Shown here piece by piece: positions 23,419-34,191 of a stretch of DNA of 64,000 bases (within the stretch, counting starts at the first letter, position 1; every line of letters begins with the position of its first letter). The DNA lies in assembly GCA_021234155.1 (NCBI GenBank), contig JAJEKV010000002.1:8534811-8598810 (forward strand), read 5' to 3'. The position numbers and the translations under genes were made by a program. The notes under the pieces are model-generated. The model saw only the letters and a list, made by a program, of their open reading frames with translations. It had not been told where the DNA came from and did no database searches. The DNA is from Isoetes taiwanensis. Its lineage: Eukaryota > Streptophyta > Lycopodiopsida > Isoetales > Isoetaceae.

Positions 23419-26198
23419 CTAATGGGGCACAACTAACCGAGTATACCGAGCCCGGATATGCCCGTACGCTCGACAGGCCTGGAGGGCGTGACTTTCATCC
23501 TCAATGGCGCTCGTTGACAAAGACTGACAGACTCTGCCCTCACGCTGCCCCGAATCCATCTCCCCCGCCTCAATGCGGAGGTGGTGTGCACCGAATAATG
23601 GAAGCAATCACCCCGCGCTTTTCATGGGTAGATGGGTGCGCAGTAGTGGTGTGGGGCCCCCGTGAGCATGGGATTAACCCGGCGTCGATAATTTGCCACC
23701 TTGACATGTGACAGGGGCCTCTCAGATCCCAAAGCTTGGCCATGAAGCAAGCATCCAAGTACCGCCCAAGGCGGTAGCGTTCCTTCGGTGTATGCACGGT
23801 CCACATCTCGTGTGCCCGACATTCCATAGCGAGAACCACCGGGCTTGTTTGTCTTTCCAGGGGCTTTGAGTCGCTGCGGGCCCATCGCCCACCGCCAAAG
23901 CAAGGTTGGGCAGCCGGGCTTCATCCATAGCCACCACCTTCCGAAGTAAATAATGTGGACGTTCCAAAAGCCCTCTCCTCAGAATGGAAGGAAGCATGTC
24001 TCTTGGAGCAAGATCCGATATGGGACCGTGGATTTCACTCCCAAAGGCCGGGCCAAGAAAGCTTTTCAGACCGCTCTAGATCGATTTCCAAGTGGTGAGG
24101 GATATCACCGCCCCCACACTTCTGCCCCATAGAGGAGGACGGTTCAACCAAGGCCCGAACAAGTGTGCCTGGTGACCCCATGACTACGCCTTGTGGTGCT
24201 TGTTTTGCATTGCATGTGGCTTTCCAAAGAAAGGGACCCCGTAACCGATGGATGCATCCCGGTGTGTGGTAGTAGAAAACTCAATGCCCAAATACTTATA
24301 AGACTAAGCCACCTCCACTACCGCCCCCGGTAAGTGAATGAGGGAAGACGTGGGTGCCGAGATGATGGGACCAGCAGCACTTTGTCTTGGCCAAGTTAAC
24401 TCTCATGTCGCAAGAATTGGCGAAAGTGTCCAAAGCATCCGGTGGCGTTGCATGTCCTCCAGGGGTATATGCGAGCAGGCCAACATCATCGGCATATATG
24501 AGTTGCGGATTATGTGGTGCATCAATCGAAGCCTCCCCAGGTCGGGCCTAGCCATTCTTCTAGCTGGTCAATGTAACAAGCCGAAGAGCGCCGGGGATAG
24601 AGGGCAGCCTGGCGCACCCCAATGCTACTAACAACGGGCTCCCCGACGGTGTGAGACGACCGAGCAAGCCTCAGATAGTTCAGATATAGCATTTCGCAAG
24701 TCGACGGGGTCCCTAGTCGTCTCAATCTGTCCCACAACTTATCCCGAGGCACTGTGTCAAAAGCCTTTGCGAAATCCACAAAGCAACAAAGATGCATTCT
24801 CAAGGCCGATTCCTGGGCTATCCTCTATGAGTGTTCGCAGAGTGAAGATATGGTCAATAGTAGAATGCCGGGCGGAAGCTCACTCACAGGCATGAGCCAA
24901 GACTTCTCCATCCTCTGCCCAAAGTGTCAATCGCCGCTCAAGAATCCCGGCAAGCAACTTGGCAAAGACAGAACTGACCATAATGGTACGATAGTTGGCT
25001 GGGCTGTGGGGGTCCCCTGCTTTGTATATGGGCACAACTCTACTAGTAGTCCAGTGCGGGGGGAAGCCTTCTTGCAATGCCCTGTTGAAGAGTGCTGTGA
25101 GAACCGGCACCATTGGGGGCCCGGCCCACTTGAGAAGCTCACCGCATACCATCCAAATCTCATTTGCCTTCCCGTTAGCATGAGGGCTATGTGCCCATTA
25201 TGACATCCCCTTCGCAATGACCGCTAGGCCCTGTCTGGAGGAGGTACTGGTGCCCGGCTTCCCATTGGGTCATACAGCTGCTGCAAGTATCTCACCCATT
25301 GTTCCGGGGTAATATTTCCTGTGGGCTGTGCAGGCTTACTCAAGACCTTTCTCCAGAAGGCCCTAGGGTGGCGGTCTAGAAGACCAAGCATCTGTTGCTG
25401 GTGCTCCGCAAAGTACCTGGCTTTCTTGGTCTTGAGGAAGGAGCGGTATTGACGGACGGCTGGGCTTAATGGTGGGGTCCAAAGACTTTACGGAGCCATC
25501 GTTTCAGCTCCCCGACATTCGATCATCGAACTGATTGCGGGGAAGGTGGTTGCAGCCCCCGTGGATCGCCGAGAGCCGCCTCTCCCAAAGCATCCGTCCC
25601 CTACCCTCGGAAGGAGCTGGTTCACCGGGGCGCGTCACGTTGAAGTGTGGGGAGTTGCAGCACTTCCGCGCAGCTCATGCTCAAGCATCCTCGCGATAGA
25701 CCGCCGCATGATCATAGTCCGCACGCAACCGCGGTACATGGGGTGTTGGGGCAATGGGTGCTCGGTTGGTCTCGCTAATCTATCTCGCAAGAACAAAGGG
25801 CTGATGGTCGGAGTCTACTTCCTCGCCCCGACCACCTGTCCCCGACAATCAAGCGAAAGTGATCAAGTGTAGGCATTGCTCGTCTGCTAGCACGTAATCC
25901 ACCACACCGTGCCGCCCTGTTCTCCCGCCTACAAGTGAAGCGGCCGGAGGGCGGCCATCGTGCCGCCCATTGCAAATGACCAGGTCAAAGATCTTGCCCA
26001 AAGAACAGCAAATGCCGGCCATACCGCGGTCATTCGGGTTGTCATCGGACGCCTTTGGCCAAACCATCTCTGCGGGGTCCATTTGCAACACATCCTCAGC
26101 TAGAGGTGCGAATTTTGGGATCTGCTCTGCCCCTGTGCGCGCATTGAAATCTCCAAGCAACATGACCTTGCCCAATTGTCTGTACTGCTGTATGTCAT
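23419..26198 (-). pseudogene. LINE C ORF2, rest of endonuclease, reverse transcriptase and zinc knuckle
   Basis: Minus-strand order: LGKVMLLGDFNARTG near 26,175-26,130; GVVDYVLADEQ near 25,910-25,880 (end of endonuclease); RT block TTSRVVPIYK and PANYRTIMVSSVF near 25,060-24,960; FVDFAKAFDTVPRDKLWDRL at about 24,785-24,725, holding the first catalytic Asp; and LIYADDVGLL around 24,505-24,475, with the YADDV codons at 24,496-24,481 (catalytic Asp pair). The C-terminus shows AIEDESHALQACRAYGHIR, a zf-RVT-like knuckle, near 23,510-23,450. Frameshifts separate the blocks. No RNase H domain was found. Confidence 0.88.
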
Positions 26199-26210
26199 CA
26201 TATAGATCGA
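26199..26210. repeat. Target-site duplication, left copy (12 bp), of the Mutator-like element
   Basis: CATATAGATCGA at 26,199-26,210 is repeated at 39,624-39,635. The uninterrupted sequence occurs once in LINE B near 11,610-11,625 (CATATAGATCGACATAGGG), so the extra copy was made by the insertion. Confidence 0.9.
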
Positions 26211-26262
26211 GTGCAATTTTTTTGTGGTCTTTTTTATAATGGTCTTATGGTCTTTTTTCCTC

Positions 26263-26421
26263 AATTAGACTCCAATTTGATGGGTTTCTCCAGTCTATAT
26301 TATGCTAAGAGTATAAGCAAGAGCATATAGCATTTGAAGCATAGAACATTCATGGCTGCAAGGTGATTGGCATAACTATATATAAAGATTTAATTACAGT
26401 GAGAAATCAATCAATGTAAAA
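26263..26421. other. Mutator-like element, left subterminal sequence
   Basis: AT-rich, no coding signal. It lies between the imperfect TIR and the nested transposon. Confidence 0.6.
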
Positions 26422-26449
26422 GGGTGAAAGTATGCTGGTGGGTAGCAAA
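26422..26449 (+). repeat. Left terminal inverted repeat of the inner TIR transposon
   Basis: Begins GGGTGAAAGTATGCTGGTGG; pairs with 34,041-34,068. Confidence 0.92.
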
Positions 26450-26825
26450 GCATCGCGCCCGGACGATGCTTATAGTAGTGGTTTTAGCTCCGCTATCGCC
26501 ACCCCCCGCTTTTGCTTAACTGGTGCCGATGGGCGAATCGCCCCGCCATTTCTTTTTACGCCTTCATGTAATTTCAAGACGCCCACCTCACGAACGAGCC
26601 GTTAGGGAAAATGATTGTGGGCTTCTCGGCTGGATTTTCGCGAGTGGTGTGGTAGTACGTTGCAAATTGGATTATTCGTCATGGCCCGCGAAATTTCTCC
26701 CTCCAATTCACTTATCCTCCCTCTCTCGTAAATTTCATGGCCCCCCGACACCGGCCACGAGGCAATCACACGCTTAGCATTGATTTTCTACCGATGAATC
26801 CCAATCTGTTGTTCCGCATTTGTTG

Positions 26826-29800
26826 GATGTCAATGCAACACAGAAATATCACGTGAAGATCCGGGGTTTCCTCCGCAATTTACAAGAAATTGATGCAGCG
26901 AGAAAGAGAGAATACAGACACGAATAAGATGAGAAAAAAGCGTTGAACGGGAGGATCTCGAGCATGAGACGCAGCAAGAAATAGCCAAGCAAGTAGTTGA
27001 TTACTTCAATAAGCTCACCAAAAACATTCACCCAACTCAAGGCCGATGTGATGAAGAGGGTGGTTCATCACCACTAAAATGGGAATCTTTAACCCGAATT
27101 TTGCCAAATCCAAAGGAGTGCAAGGCGCCGGGGTGCCGCTCAACAACTTGAAACAGACAATGGCAGCCACAAAGAGGCAAAGGAACCATGATGTTTGGAG
27201 AGCCGTAACCTCGACACCGGTGATGGCTTCTTCCACAAAATCGAGATGCAATTCCACTATGGCGTGGCTGTTAGGTGCATCTAATTCTTGCTTTCATGCC
27301 CGTGTTTCTTCGTGCTTTTAAGTGCTTTTAAGTGCTTGTATCCGCCGAGTGATGCTTTGGATGAGATATGTTCATTGATTAATGTGCAATATTTCTTATG
27401 ATAGGTTGCATGAGGTCAACAATTGCAACCGGCCGATTAAGAAAATCGGAAGCCGCCCTTGGAAATGGTCCGTGGTCTAGCTTCCAAAGGAGGTTGAGGT
27501 GTGATTCTTCACCCCCGCTTGCAAGCAAAGCATAACGTAATTCGGAAACAAAATAGCGTAGTCTCTCCTTGCAAGAAAGATGTTGTGAACACTGTTGGAG
27601 AGTCAAGCCCAATTTCTTATCCCTTGCACCTTATGGAGGTCACAGGTATAAGTTTCCATACAAATTTTTCTTTGCTATTGTTTGCATAAATATTTCTAAC
27701 CAACGGCCACCATTCACCGGAGCTATTTCAACAACAATAAAAAGGCACATCCCCGAACACCCCTGTTTGCTTAAAGGCTTTAGAAGTTGAAGCCTATTTA
27801 TGTAAAGAAAGTATCGAAAGGGAAACCCGTTGTTGCATATACCATATGAAGTTGGAGTATGCCGGGGTAGCCCCGAATGCATTAAGGTCGCCAAAACTGG
27901 ATTTCATGGTGATGAGTGCAAGTGCACCGCGAGGTCTCTGTGGGGACGGTGAGACGGGTCCGCCAGCCAATATATGTATGACTCAACCAAAGCGAGCTTT
28001 GGAGGCGTGGGTTTGCAACAAGAGCGAGGGTGAAGAATGGCATAAACATGACCGCTTGATGCGCACATGTCGGTGTGGCATAAAACTCTTCCTATATGTC
28101 CAAGAGAGAGAGAGAATCATGAGTTCTTGCTTGAATGGAAGACGTTTGAAAAGGTAATACTCTCTTCATTGCATGCCGCAACACGCCGATATGTGTCCGC
28201 CATCCGAAAACCGCTTTTGTGCTTTCAACTTGGCGCTAATCTTCCGTTTTATGCTACTGCACCTTGTTACGATTCCAGTGGAGACGTAAGAGGCCGGGGT
28301 GGAGTTGCGTGATGCGTTACCAAGGAGGAGGTGTGGTGGCGGCGAGAAAAGAAAAGAGCCAATGCCACCAAGAAGGGAAACAAAAGTAAGAAATCCAAGG
28401 TAGCTGGTGGGACACAAACAAGCCGCAAAGACAAGTTGAGAAGAAGGGAAACAAAAGTAAGAAATCCAAGCAAGCTGGTGGGACACATATCTGAAGCTGC
28501 AAAGACAAGATGAGACCTCAAATGGCAAGGGGAAAAAAAGAAAGGACCAAAAAGGTCCTCGATTGTCTTACAAGAGAACGCCATTGAAGGATTTCATTTC
28601 ATATCCGTGTTCCACATTGAAGATATTCGTACACATAATTACAGGGCTAGATGGCGTGCCATGCAATTCGTGAGTTGCCCGACAATATCCAAGATGACAC
28701 CATTGTTTCGTGAATTGATTTTGCAGAGAATTACAAAGATAAAAATACAAAGGGAGGTTCAAAGCCAAAGATTGGCACAATGACCAGATAACAATTCTCG
28801 TCCACATCACATATAGGATGGACATCAATTCGGGATCGAAAGCTATTGAAGGAAACCCATTTTTACTTGAGTGATGACAAGCTTCATGACACTCTTTTTG
28901 TGCAAAGTGCTTTGCCTTAGAAAGCACAATTCATGGCTTGTATCAAATGGTGTAGATTTCTCGGGCATATAGTTTGGTCGATGGTTGTTCTAGCCAATTC
29001 AAATCTGTTCGCCATTCTATTTCCTACCAAGATATCACCATGAGCTAGGGAAGGAAATAGTATGGAATTTCTTTGGGACAGCCCATGGTAAGGGGAGAGC
29101 ACGATGGGCAAGGGGCAATCCCTTAAAGGGCATTCACTAGAGAGCAAACTCAAGTATGATGGGGTGAGATTTAGGGTGCTGGCCGATGCATGTGAATTGC
29201 GAACTCGGCCGGAATGAAGGTACCAACGACAGGGGGACATCAAAAGGTATTATGCTTTCATCCGGCCAGATTCGTTGAGTAGTGCCGCTCAGAACCTTTG
29301 TAATGCTGAATAGTGCTTTCATCCGCTTTAAGTCTTTGTCGTGAACTGCTGTCTTGTGATGAGTAGTCTTTGTATTATCTTTGTCGTGAGATGCAATACC
29401 CGTTGTTTCCTTGCGTACTGCCAAGGTAATTGGAAAGGATGATGTTGATAGATTGGACCACCGGATCGTGCTGTGGTGGAAGGGACCAAGCAAATACACG
29501 AGATCCGGGACATACTTGGCCAAATCAAGCACAAGGGTGGCTCATAGAGGTTTAAGTTGTTTCGTGGTAACTCGTTTGAAAGGAAACTGGTCATCTTGTG
29601 TGAACAAGCCACGATTGAAGAATTGGAAATATGTTACACTAAAGCCGATAAGTCTACCGGTGATCCCATCAAGGCTAAATCGATGAGGCATTTTTGAAGG
29701 TGATGGAGAATGGCTATCAGGAAACGAGAGGAAGGTGATAACTTTGTCGCTTGAATGAAAGCGGGGAAATCAGGAGAATGCAGATTTCTATGTGGTCAAA

Positions 29801-30072
29801 TGTGTTAAGTCGAGGCATATCCTTGATGAATTGTCAAGGATAGCCGGGTCCGAACCTTCAATGTGGATGAACATGTGTTGGCTGGTTTGTACTATGCTGC
29901 CCAGCCAGATGGTAGTTGGGAGCTACTTGAAGACAAAGGCCTGCCTTTCCAGTACAGTCATCACGTATCAGCTATCAAGTTTGAGATGAATCAGATTCCT
30001 GGCACCAACAGATTTTCCCTTGAACAGGCTACTCACCAGATGATCCTTGACAGTCTGCCATATGAAGGTTGA
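26826..30072 (+). pseudogene. DDE-type transposase of the inner TIR element (frames interrupted)
   Basis: Readable blocks in plus-strand order: a charged helical N-terminal part (YHVKIRGFLRNLQEIDAARK, about 26,850); QEIAKQVVDYFNKLTKNI near 26,980; a Cys/Pro block LPICPRERENHEFLLEWKTF near 28,090-28,150; and a Lys-rich tandem segment (28,370-28,500). The catalytic core follows: VS*IDFAENY (Asp codon 28,717-28,719), WHNDQITILVHITYRMD (about 28,770), THFYLSDDKLHDTLFVQ (about 28,860), SDGCSSQFKS (Asp 28,980-28,982), WNFFGTAHGKG then EHDGQGAIP (Asp 29,103-29,105), and KYDGVRFRVLADACEL. The C-terminus is open: HVLAGLYYAAQPDGSWELL to a stop at 30,072. The D-D-D/E spacing suits an RNase H-like transposase that cuts at the TIRs. 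Stops and shifts may be decay or sequence error. The start is uncertain. Confidence 0.75.
28371..28500 (+). repeat. Lys-rich tandem duplication (~68 bp x2) within the transposase gene
   Basis: AAGGGAAACAAAAGTAAGAA occurs at 28,374 and again at 28,445, each followed by ATCCAAG and GCTGGTGGGACACA. In frame it encodes KKGNKSKKSK...AGGT twice, a basic segment that could be a nuclear localisation tail or linker. One base is lost between the copies. Confidence 0.8.
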
Positions 30073-30372
30073 ATATGCTTGGCCTAGTTGTTTTATCATT
30101 GTAACAAATCTGTAGTTACTTGTGTACTTGTCTCAAATTTTGATCATTGTATTGGAGACAATGCCCCTAAGACAATGTTTGTAGTATTGGTTTGAATTAT
30201 TGGAGTATCTTAGTATTGGAAACAATGCTTGTAGTATTGGAGAGTAAGCTTGATATATATTACAGAAAATTGTACACTCAAGATTAGAACATCACTCAAT
30301 ATCACTCAATACTGAAGATAAGACAAAGTAATCATACATATATATTACAAAAAGTACTGTACAATGGTTACT
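30073..30372. other. AT-rich tail-to-tail spacer between the two genes of the TIR element
   Basis: No coding signal. It contains short imprecise repeats of AGTATTGGA(A/G)ACAATG (about 30,150-30,240) and ATATATTACA. It should hold both 3' untranslated regions and polyadenylation signals, but none is distinctive. Confidence 0.6.
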
Positions 30373-33300
30373 TCATGAGTCATCGAAGTCTTGAGTCATC
30401 TTCGGTCGCCAGAGGAAGGGTGCCCAAGGCTGCCTTTGTACTTCTAATGGAGCATTGAGGATATAGTAGGCCGAGACAAGATAGTTGTTGAGGCAGTAAT
30501 CCAGCACTACAACTGTCTCCTCTTCCAACCATGCATCAGTGATGTCAACCTGTGAGATCGTTTCCTGTACAGCATGGGAAGACAAGTACTCCAAAGTTGG
30601 ACACACAAACTTCTGCAAGAAGTTGTCCTCTTCTTGCCCCTTGAAAGGCATAATGGGAAGGGTTGTGTGCAGGGTTTAGAAACCCTTTGTGTAGGTCATC
30701 ATCAACCAAGAAAAATCATACCATGATTTTGAGGAAAATCCTCAAGTACAACCTTCAACTCCTTGAAAAAAATGCTTTTAAGTGCGTTTTGGATGCTTGC
30801 ATGCATAGCAATGCTCTTGACCATAAACCTTCAAGAATCTGGTCTGCGCAAATCGGGAACAATGCATCCACCATATCCCTTGTATTCAAGTAGAGAAGCA
30901 CTCCAAATAACAATATCAAACCCTCTGCGTTACCCACTCCACAAACTCATGATACCACAGTGCGCAAATGAGGTACTTATTTGCGTTTCTTTTACAACAT
31001 GCTTGGTTTGTGGTGGAGGCAAGATTTTTTCCGTTCATTCTCCTGTTGTTGTGCCGATTACACCATTTACGTCCAAAGCACCATCAACTTCCGTGCGGGT
31101 GTCCATCCTTGGACGTTTGCAACCACCTTGTCGATGTGTCCGATCATCGTTTGTCATGTCTTTGCAATGTGTGCCGGACTCTCATTGGGAAGTGCTATCG
31201 GAGGAGTCTTTGGGCGATCTAAACCCGCTTCTTGGACTCGCTTTATCTTTGCTACCGATGATGGAGAGTGCTTTGATAGCCATAGTCAGATTCATCCTTA
31301 TTGGTATCTCCCGCCCCAATGTATGGGTGTTTCCGGCTATCAGTAACCCTTGCTTTGCCTTTGTCCCCGGTTTCTTCATTCACGACCTGTCTTGTTCTCC
31401 TGCATGCAAGGATGAGCTGCAATTAACAACTGAAATTCTGAAACACATTCTGAAATATAACAGGATAACAGGCACCTTTTGTATGTTAGAGTTTGTGCTG
31501 GCACTTCTTTATCTGTATTGTCTTCTTCATCAGATTCACTAAGTATAACCATTGGCTGCCTTCTTTTTTCGGAGACAAGTTTTCTGAATCCTAAGTTGAA
31601 TAATCCAAACCAAAATTTGCACATTAAAGGTGGAATAAAGCGGGGATCAAATATATTAATTGTTTGAACAAAACCTTTTTGGCTGATGGTTTAGGGTTGT
31701 CTTGCAAAATCAAGGTTTGCTTGCCTGAAATACATAAGGCAAACTTACATTAGCCATGTTTTTTCTTTCCAAATGCTACTTCTATGGGGACGTCCTCATC
31801 AAGGTCATTTTCTGACTCACCCTCACTTTCTTCTTCCACAACCTTCCTGGCCCTTGACCAGGTGTCAACTGTTTCACCGCTTAACGATCGCGAATCGATT
31901 GCCGACATCTTTCGCCATCGTTTTCCTTCCTTCCAAAGAACGGTGTTAGAGGAGGCCTTTGTAGAGGCAAATGCAGTAATTTGGAACTATACTATAATTG
32001 TTGGCACCATCACTACTACTTGAATCTCCCTTGATTGAAGATGCTTTTGTGTCTCCAAAGACTTTGTCGCCAAGTGCCGTGATTAATCTTTCGGAAGAGT
32101 CTTGGTAGTTTGTTGTCCAATGTCTCAAAGCACCTTCTCGATCTTTGTCAATTCAAAATCGGGCAAAGCAGGGCATGTACCTTTTTTTCCCATGTCTTGG
32201 GCGTGGAGTGTGAACCCTTGTGGACTTGTGCTTGGCTGATCCACGGGGTCCTTTTACTTTTTGGTGTGATTTCTTTGTTTCCTTTTCCGCCGCTACGGGG
32301 AGTTGTGTCTACATGCTCATCAACATCAATTATCTTCTTCTCGGTTTTGTGAGCTGTTCCAAAGATGCAACACTTCCCGCTTTCTTGTATTAAGCTTACC
32401 TATTTCGCACTAAGCCGGTAGGAATGGTCTCTCATTGCACTCGAAACATCCTTTTTCCATGAGCAAACCGGTGCGACTAACGTGATAATGATGTCCACAT
32501 TTCATCCGCAGGTGAGGGTGTAATCATCCCGGAATGCAAGACCCGTGTGTGGAGCATCTCTCCTCATCTCCAATTGGCAATCGGAATGGTATTGGAGTGA
32601 TCTTGACCAGGTGATCATTTCTCTTGGTCATCTCCCTCACCGGGTGACATTCTTTAAGTCTTTGCTGGGCTTTTGCAAGGAGGGACTCGTTGTTGGCAAT
32701 CTCAAGATTAGTGCGACCACCCTTTTCACACAGGTTTGATCTATTGGCCCACCCCCATTTCAAGTAGGGACTTCAACATATATTACGCCATATCTTTCTC
32801 CCTCTCCAAAGTATGAATCTCAAAGAGAGACACCTACATTAGGATCTGGCGGTGCTTGAAGGCGTGCAATATTATCCTTTATGGTCTTCAACTTCCCCTC
32901 TGCGGTAGAAGAAGCTTCCCTTTGCCTCGGACAGTTATGCGACTGTTCCTTCTTTGACACTAGGTCATTCTCACGCAATTTTAGGGCTTCCCGCATATCT
33001 TGGATCATGCTTTCGGACGGGAAATATTTCCCCATAAAGCCGAGAATCTTTCTTGGACACATTGAAGTACTCTCGAATGACAACCTCCCTTCTAATTTTC
33101 AGTGTTCACGAGGCTGGCTTTTCCGCAATGCTTTTAGTCTTTGTTGTATCGGCCGTGATTTCTTTGGCTCTGCCGTGTTCTGAGGCCCGGTCTTTGGGTT
33201 CACTCTTGACCTTGCTCGAATAGGCTCGCTTTTTGTCGCCTTCTGCTGCCCAATTGACCTTGAAATTTTTCGGATCCCGCTTGGCCCTCTTGCGGTTGTT

Positions 33301-33840
33301 GAATGCAAATAAAGGAAACCGTCTTCCTTACTTCTACGTTCTTCAATCATACGGGTATATCTTGCTCAACGGCTCAATTAGAGCTTCTTCGCCGTACTTT
33401 CGGCCTTATTTTGTCGATGGATGTCTTGTTGAATGACACCATTGGTATCCCAAACCTCATTATATTACAGCTGCGGATATCACATCCGTTTCGAAATTGA
33501 GAGGGATGCACACCCTCGTTTGATAGACCAGCGTAGGCATGGAAGTCCTCCTCGGTTCGGCAATCAGCCGTGTCGGGTCTTAGGGGCACGTTTCTTACGG
33601 GCTGAAAAGAAATCAAGAAAAACAAATTAACAGGGCATTATAAGCCATCAAAATTTGATTTGCATTTTGCTTACCCTGCGCATGGCATCCATTGGAATTG
33701 CTGGCTGAGCCGGCGGATTAACAACCTTCTTCACCATAGTTTTTGGCGTTTGAGTTTTGGAATACTAAGCTTGGAGTGAATCACGAAATTCTAGAGCTTC
33801 TTCTCCTGGGCTATATGGCGGAGTAGCAAAAGGTGGGGAG
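30373..33840 (-). pseudogene. FCP1/NIF-like HAD phosphatase gene carried by the TIR element (frames interrupted)
   Basis: Minus strand, read from 33,840. The N-terminal part MVKKVVNPPAQPAIPMDAMR is followed by a clean 73-bp intron, then VRNVPLRPDTADCRTEEDFH. Next come a basic region (33,350-33,100), a charged region (33,083-32,820) and acidic stretches VVEEESEGESENDLDEDVP (about 31,850) and VILSESDEEDNTDKEVP (about 31,540). The FCP1-type domain follows: LDVNGVIGTTTG (nucleophile Asp; DVNGV 31,073-31,059), YHEFVEWVTQRG (about 30,945), FDIVIWSASLL (about 30,920), FKELKVVLEDFPQNHG (about 30,755), VDDDLHKGFLNPAHN (VDDD 30,706-30,695) and PFKGQEEDNFL (about 30,640). The C-terminus is 75 more codons to a stop at 30,373. 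FCP1/SCP family members dephosphorylate Ser/Thr, classically on RNA polymerase II tails. Substrate here is unknown. Confidence 0.72.
33602..33674 (-). other. 73-bp intron in the FCP1-like gene
   Basis: Minus-strand donor GTAAGC at 33,674-33,669 follows CGCAGG. Acceptor TTTCTTTTCAG ends at 33,602 after a pyrimidine-rich tract and an AT-rich middle. Both flanking segments read in one frame when joined (AMRR to PVRN). It is the clearest splice structure in the window. Confidence 0.75.
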
Positions 33841-34040
33841 CACGGTTCGAAATTACAAATTCAAAGTTCGCTACCCTTTCGGGTCACAGTCATTAGTTAC
33901 GGTGGGCGGTAAGAAGGTTATGATTGAAACGGGTACGCCCTATGTGAAGTGACGGGCATAGCATAGGTTACACTTCAATTGGTGAAGGGTGGAAAAAGTA
34001 GTGTGAAGGGTGCTGGTGCTGGGTGCTGGGGTCGCGTTTT

Positions 34041-34068
34041 TTTGCTACCCACCAGCATACTTTCACCC
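34041..34068 (-). repeat. Right terminal inverted repeat of the inner TIR transposon
   Basis: Reads TTGCTACCCACCAGCATACT and ends TTTCACCC on the plus strand. It is the reverse complement of the left end. Confidence 0.92.
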
Positions 34069-34191
34069 AAAATTACCAATCACATAATATTTATGAAAGT
34101 CCAACAATCCCTGATGCGGAATGAGTTGTAATGTAGTTAAAAGACATGCGAAATGAGATTTACTGTAGTTAAAAGACATGCAATAAGCTAT

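Larger units (their letters stand above)
26422..34068 (+). mobile_element. TIR DNA transposon (7,647 bp) with convergent transposase and FCP1-like phosphatase genes
   Basis: Terminal inverted repeats begin GGGTGAAAGTATGCTGGTGG and match over 28 bp without mismatch (26,422-26,449 and 34,068-34,041). Subterminal regions also share CGCG/CCC and TAGTGTGAAGGG-like strings. AAAA abuts both ends (26,418-26,421 and 34,069-34,072), a possible 4-bp target duplication. Inside are a plus-strand transposase gene and a minus-strand gene with an FCP1-type domain, meeting tail-to-tail near 30.1-30.4 kb. I cannot assign a superfamily with confidence. The transposase motifs fit none of hAT, CACTA, PIF/Harbinger or Mariner as I know them. 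Confidence 0.85.

Noticed and set aside
30763-31542. 259-codon plus-strand open frame, the longest in the window
   Set aside because: It lies antisense to the FCP1-like domain, whose conserved motifs read on the minus strand. Its own translation has no recognisable domain and looks like the complement of that gene.
26424-34068. The inner TIRs as ends of a MITE or a Helitron
   Set aside because: The element is 7.6 kb with coding regions and true inverted ends. Helitrons lack TIRs and MITEs are short.
26820-34068. Treating the transposase and FCP1-like gene as certainly dead pseudogenes
   Set aside because: Several frame breaks lie at CAG/CTG-type sites where this sequence seems unreliable, so decay and sequencing error cannot be separated here.
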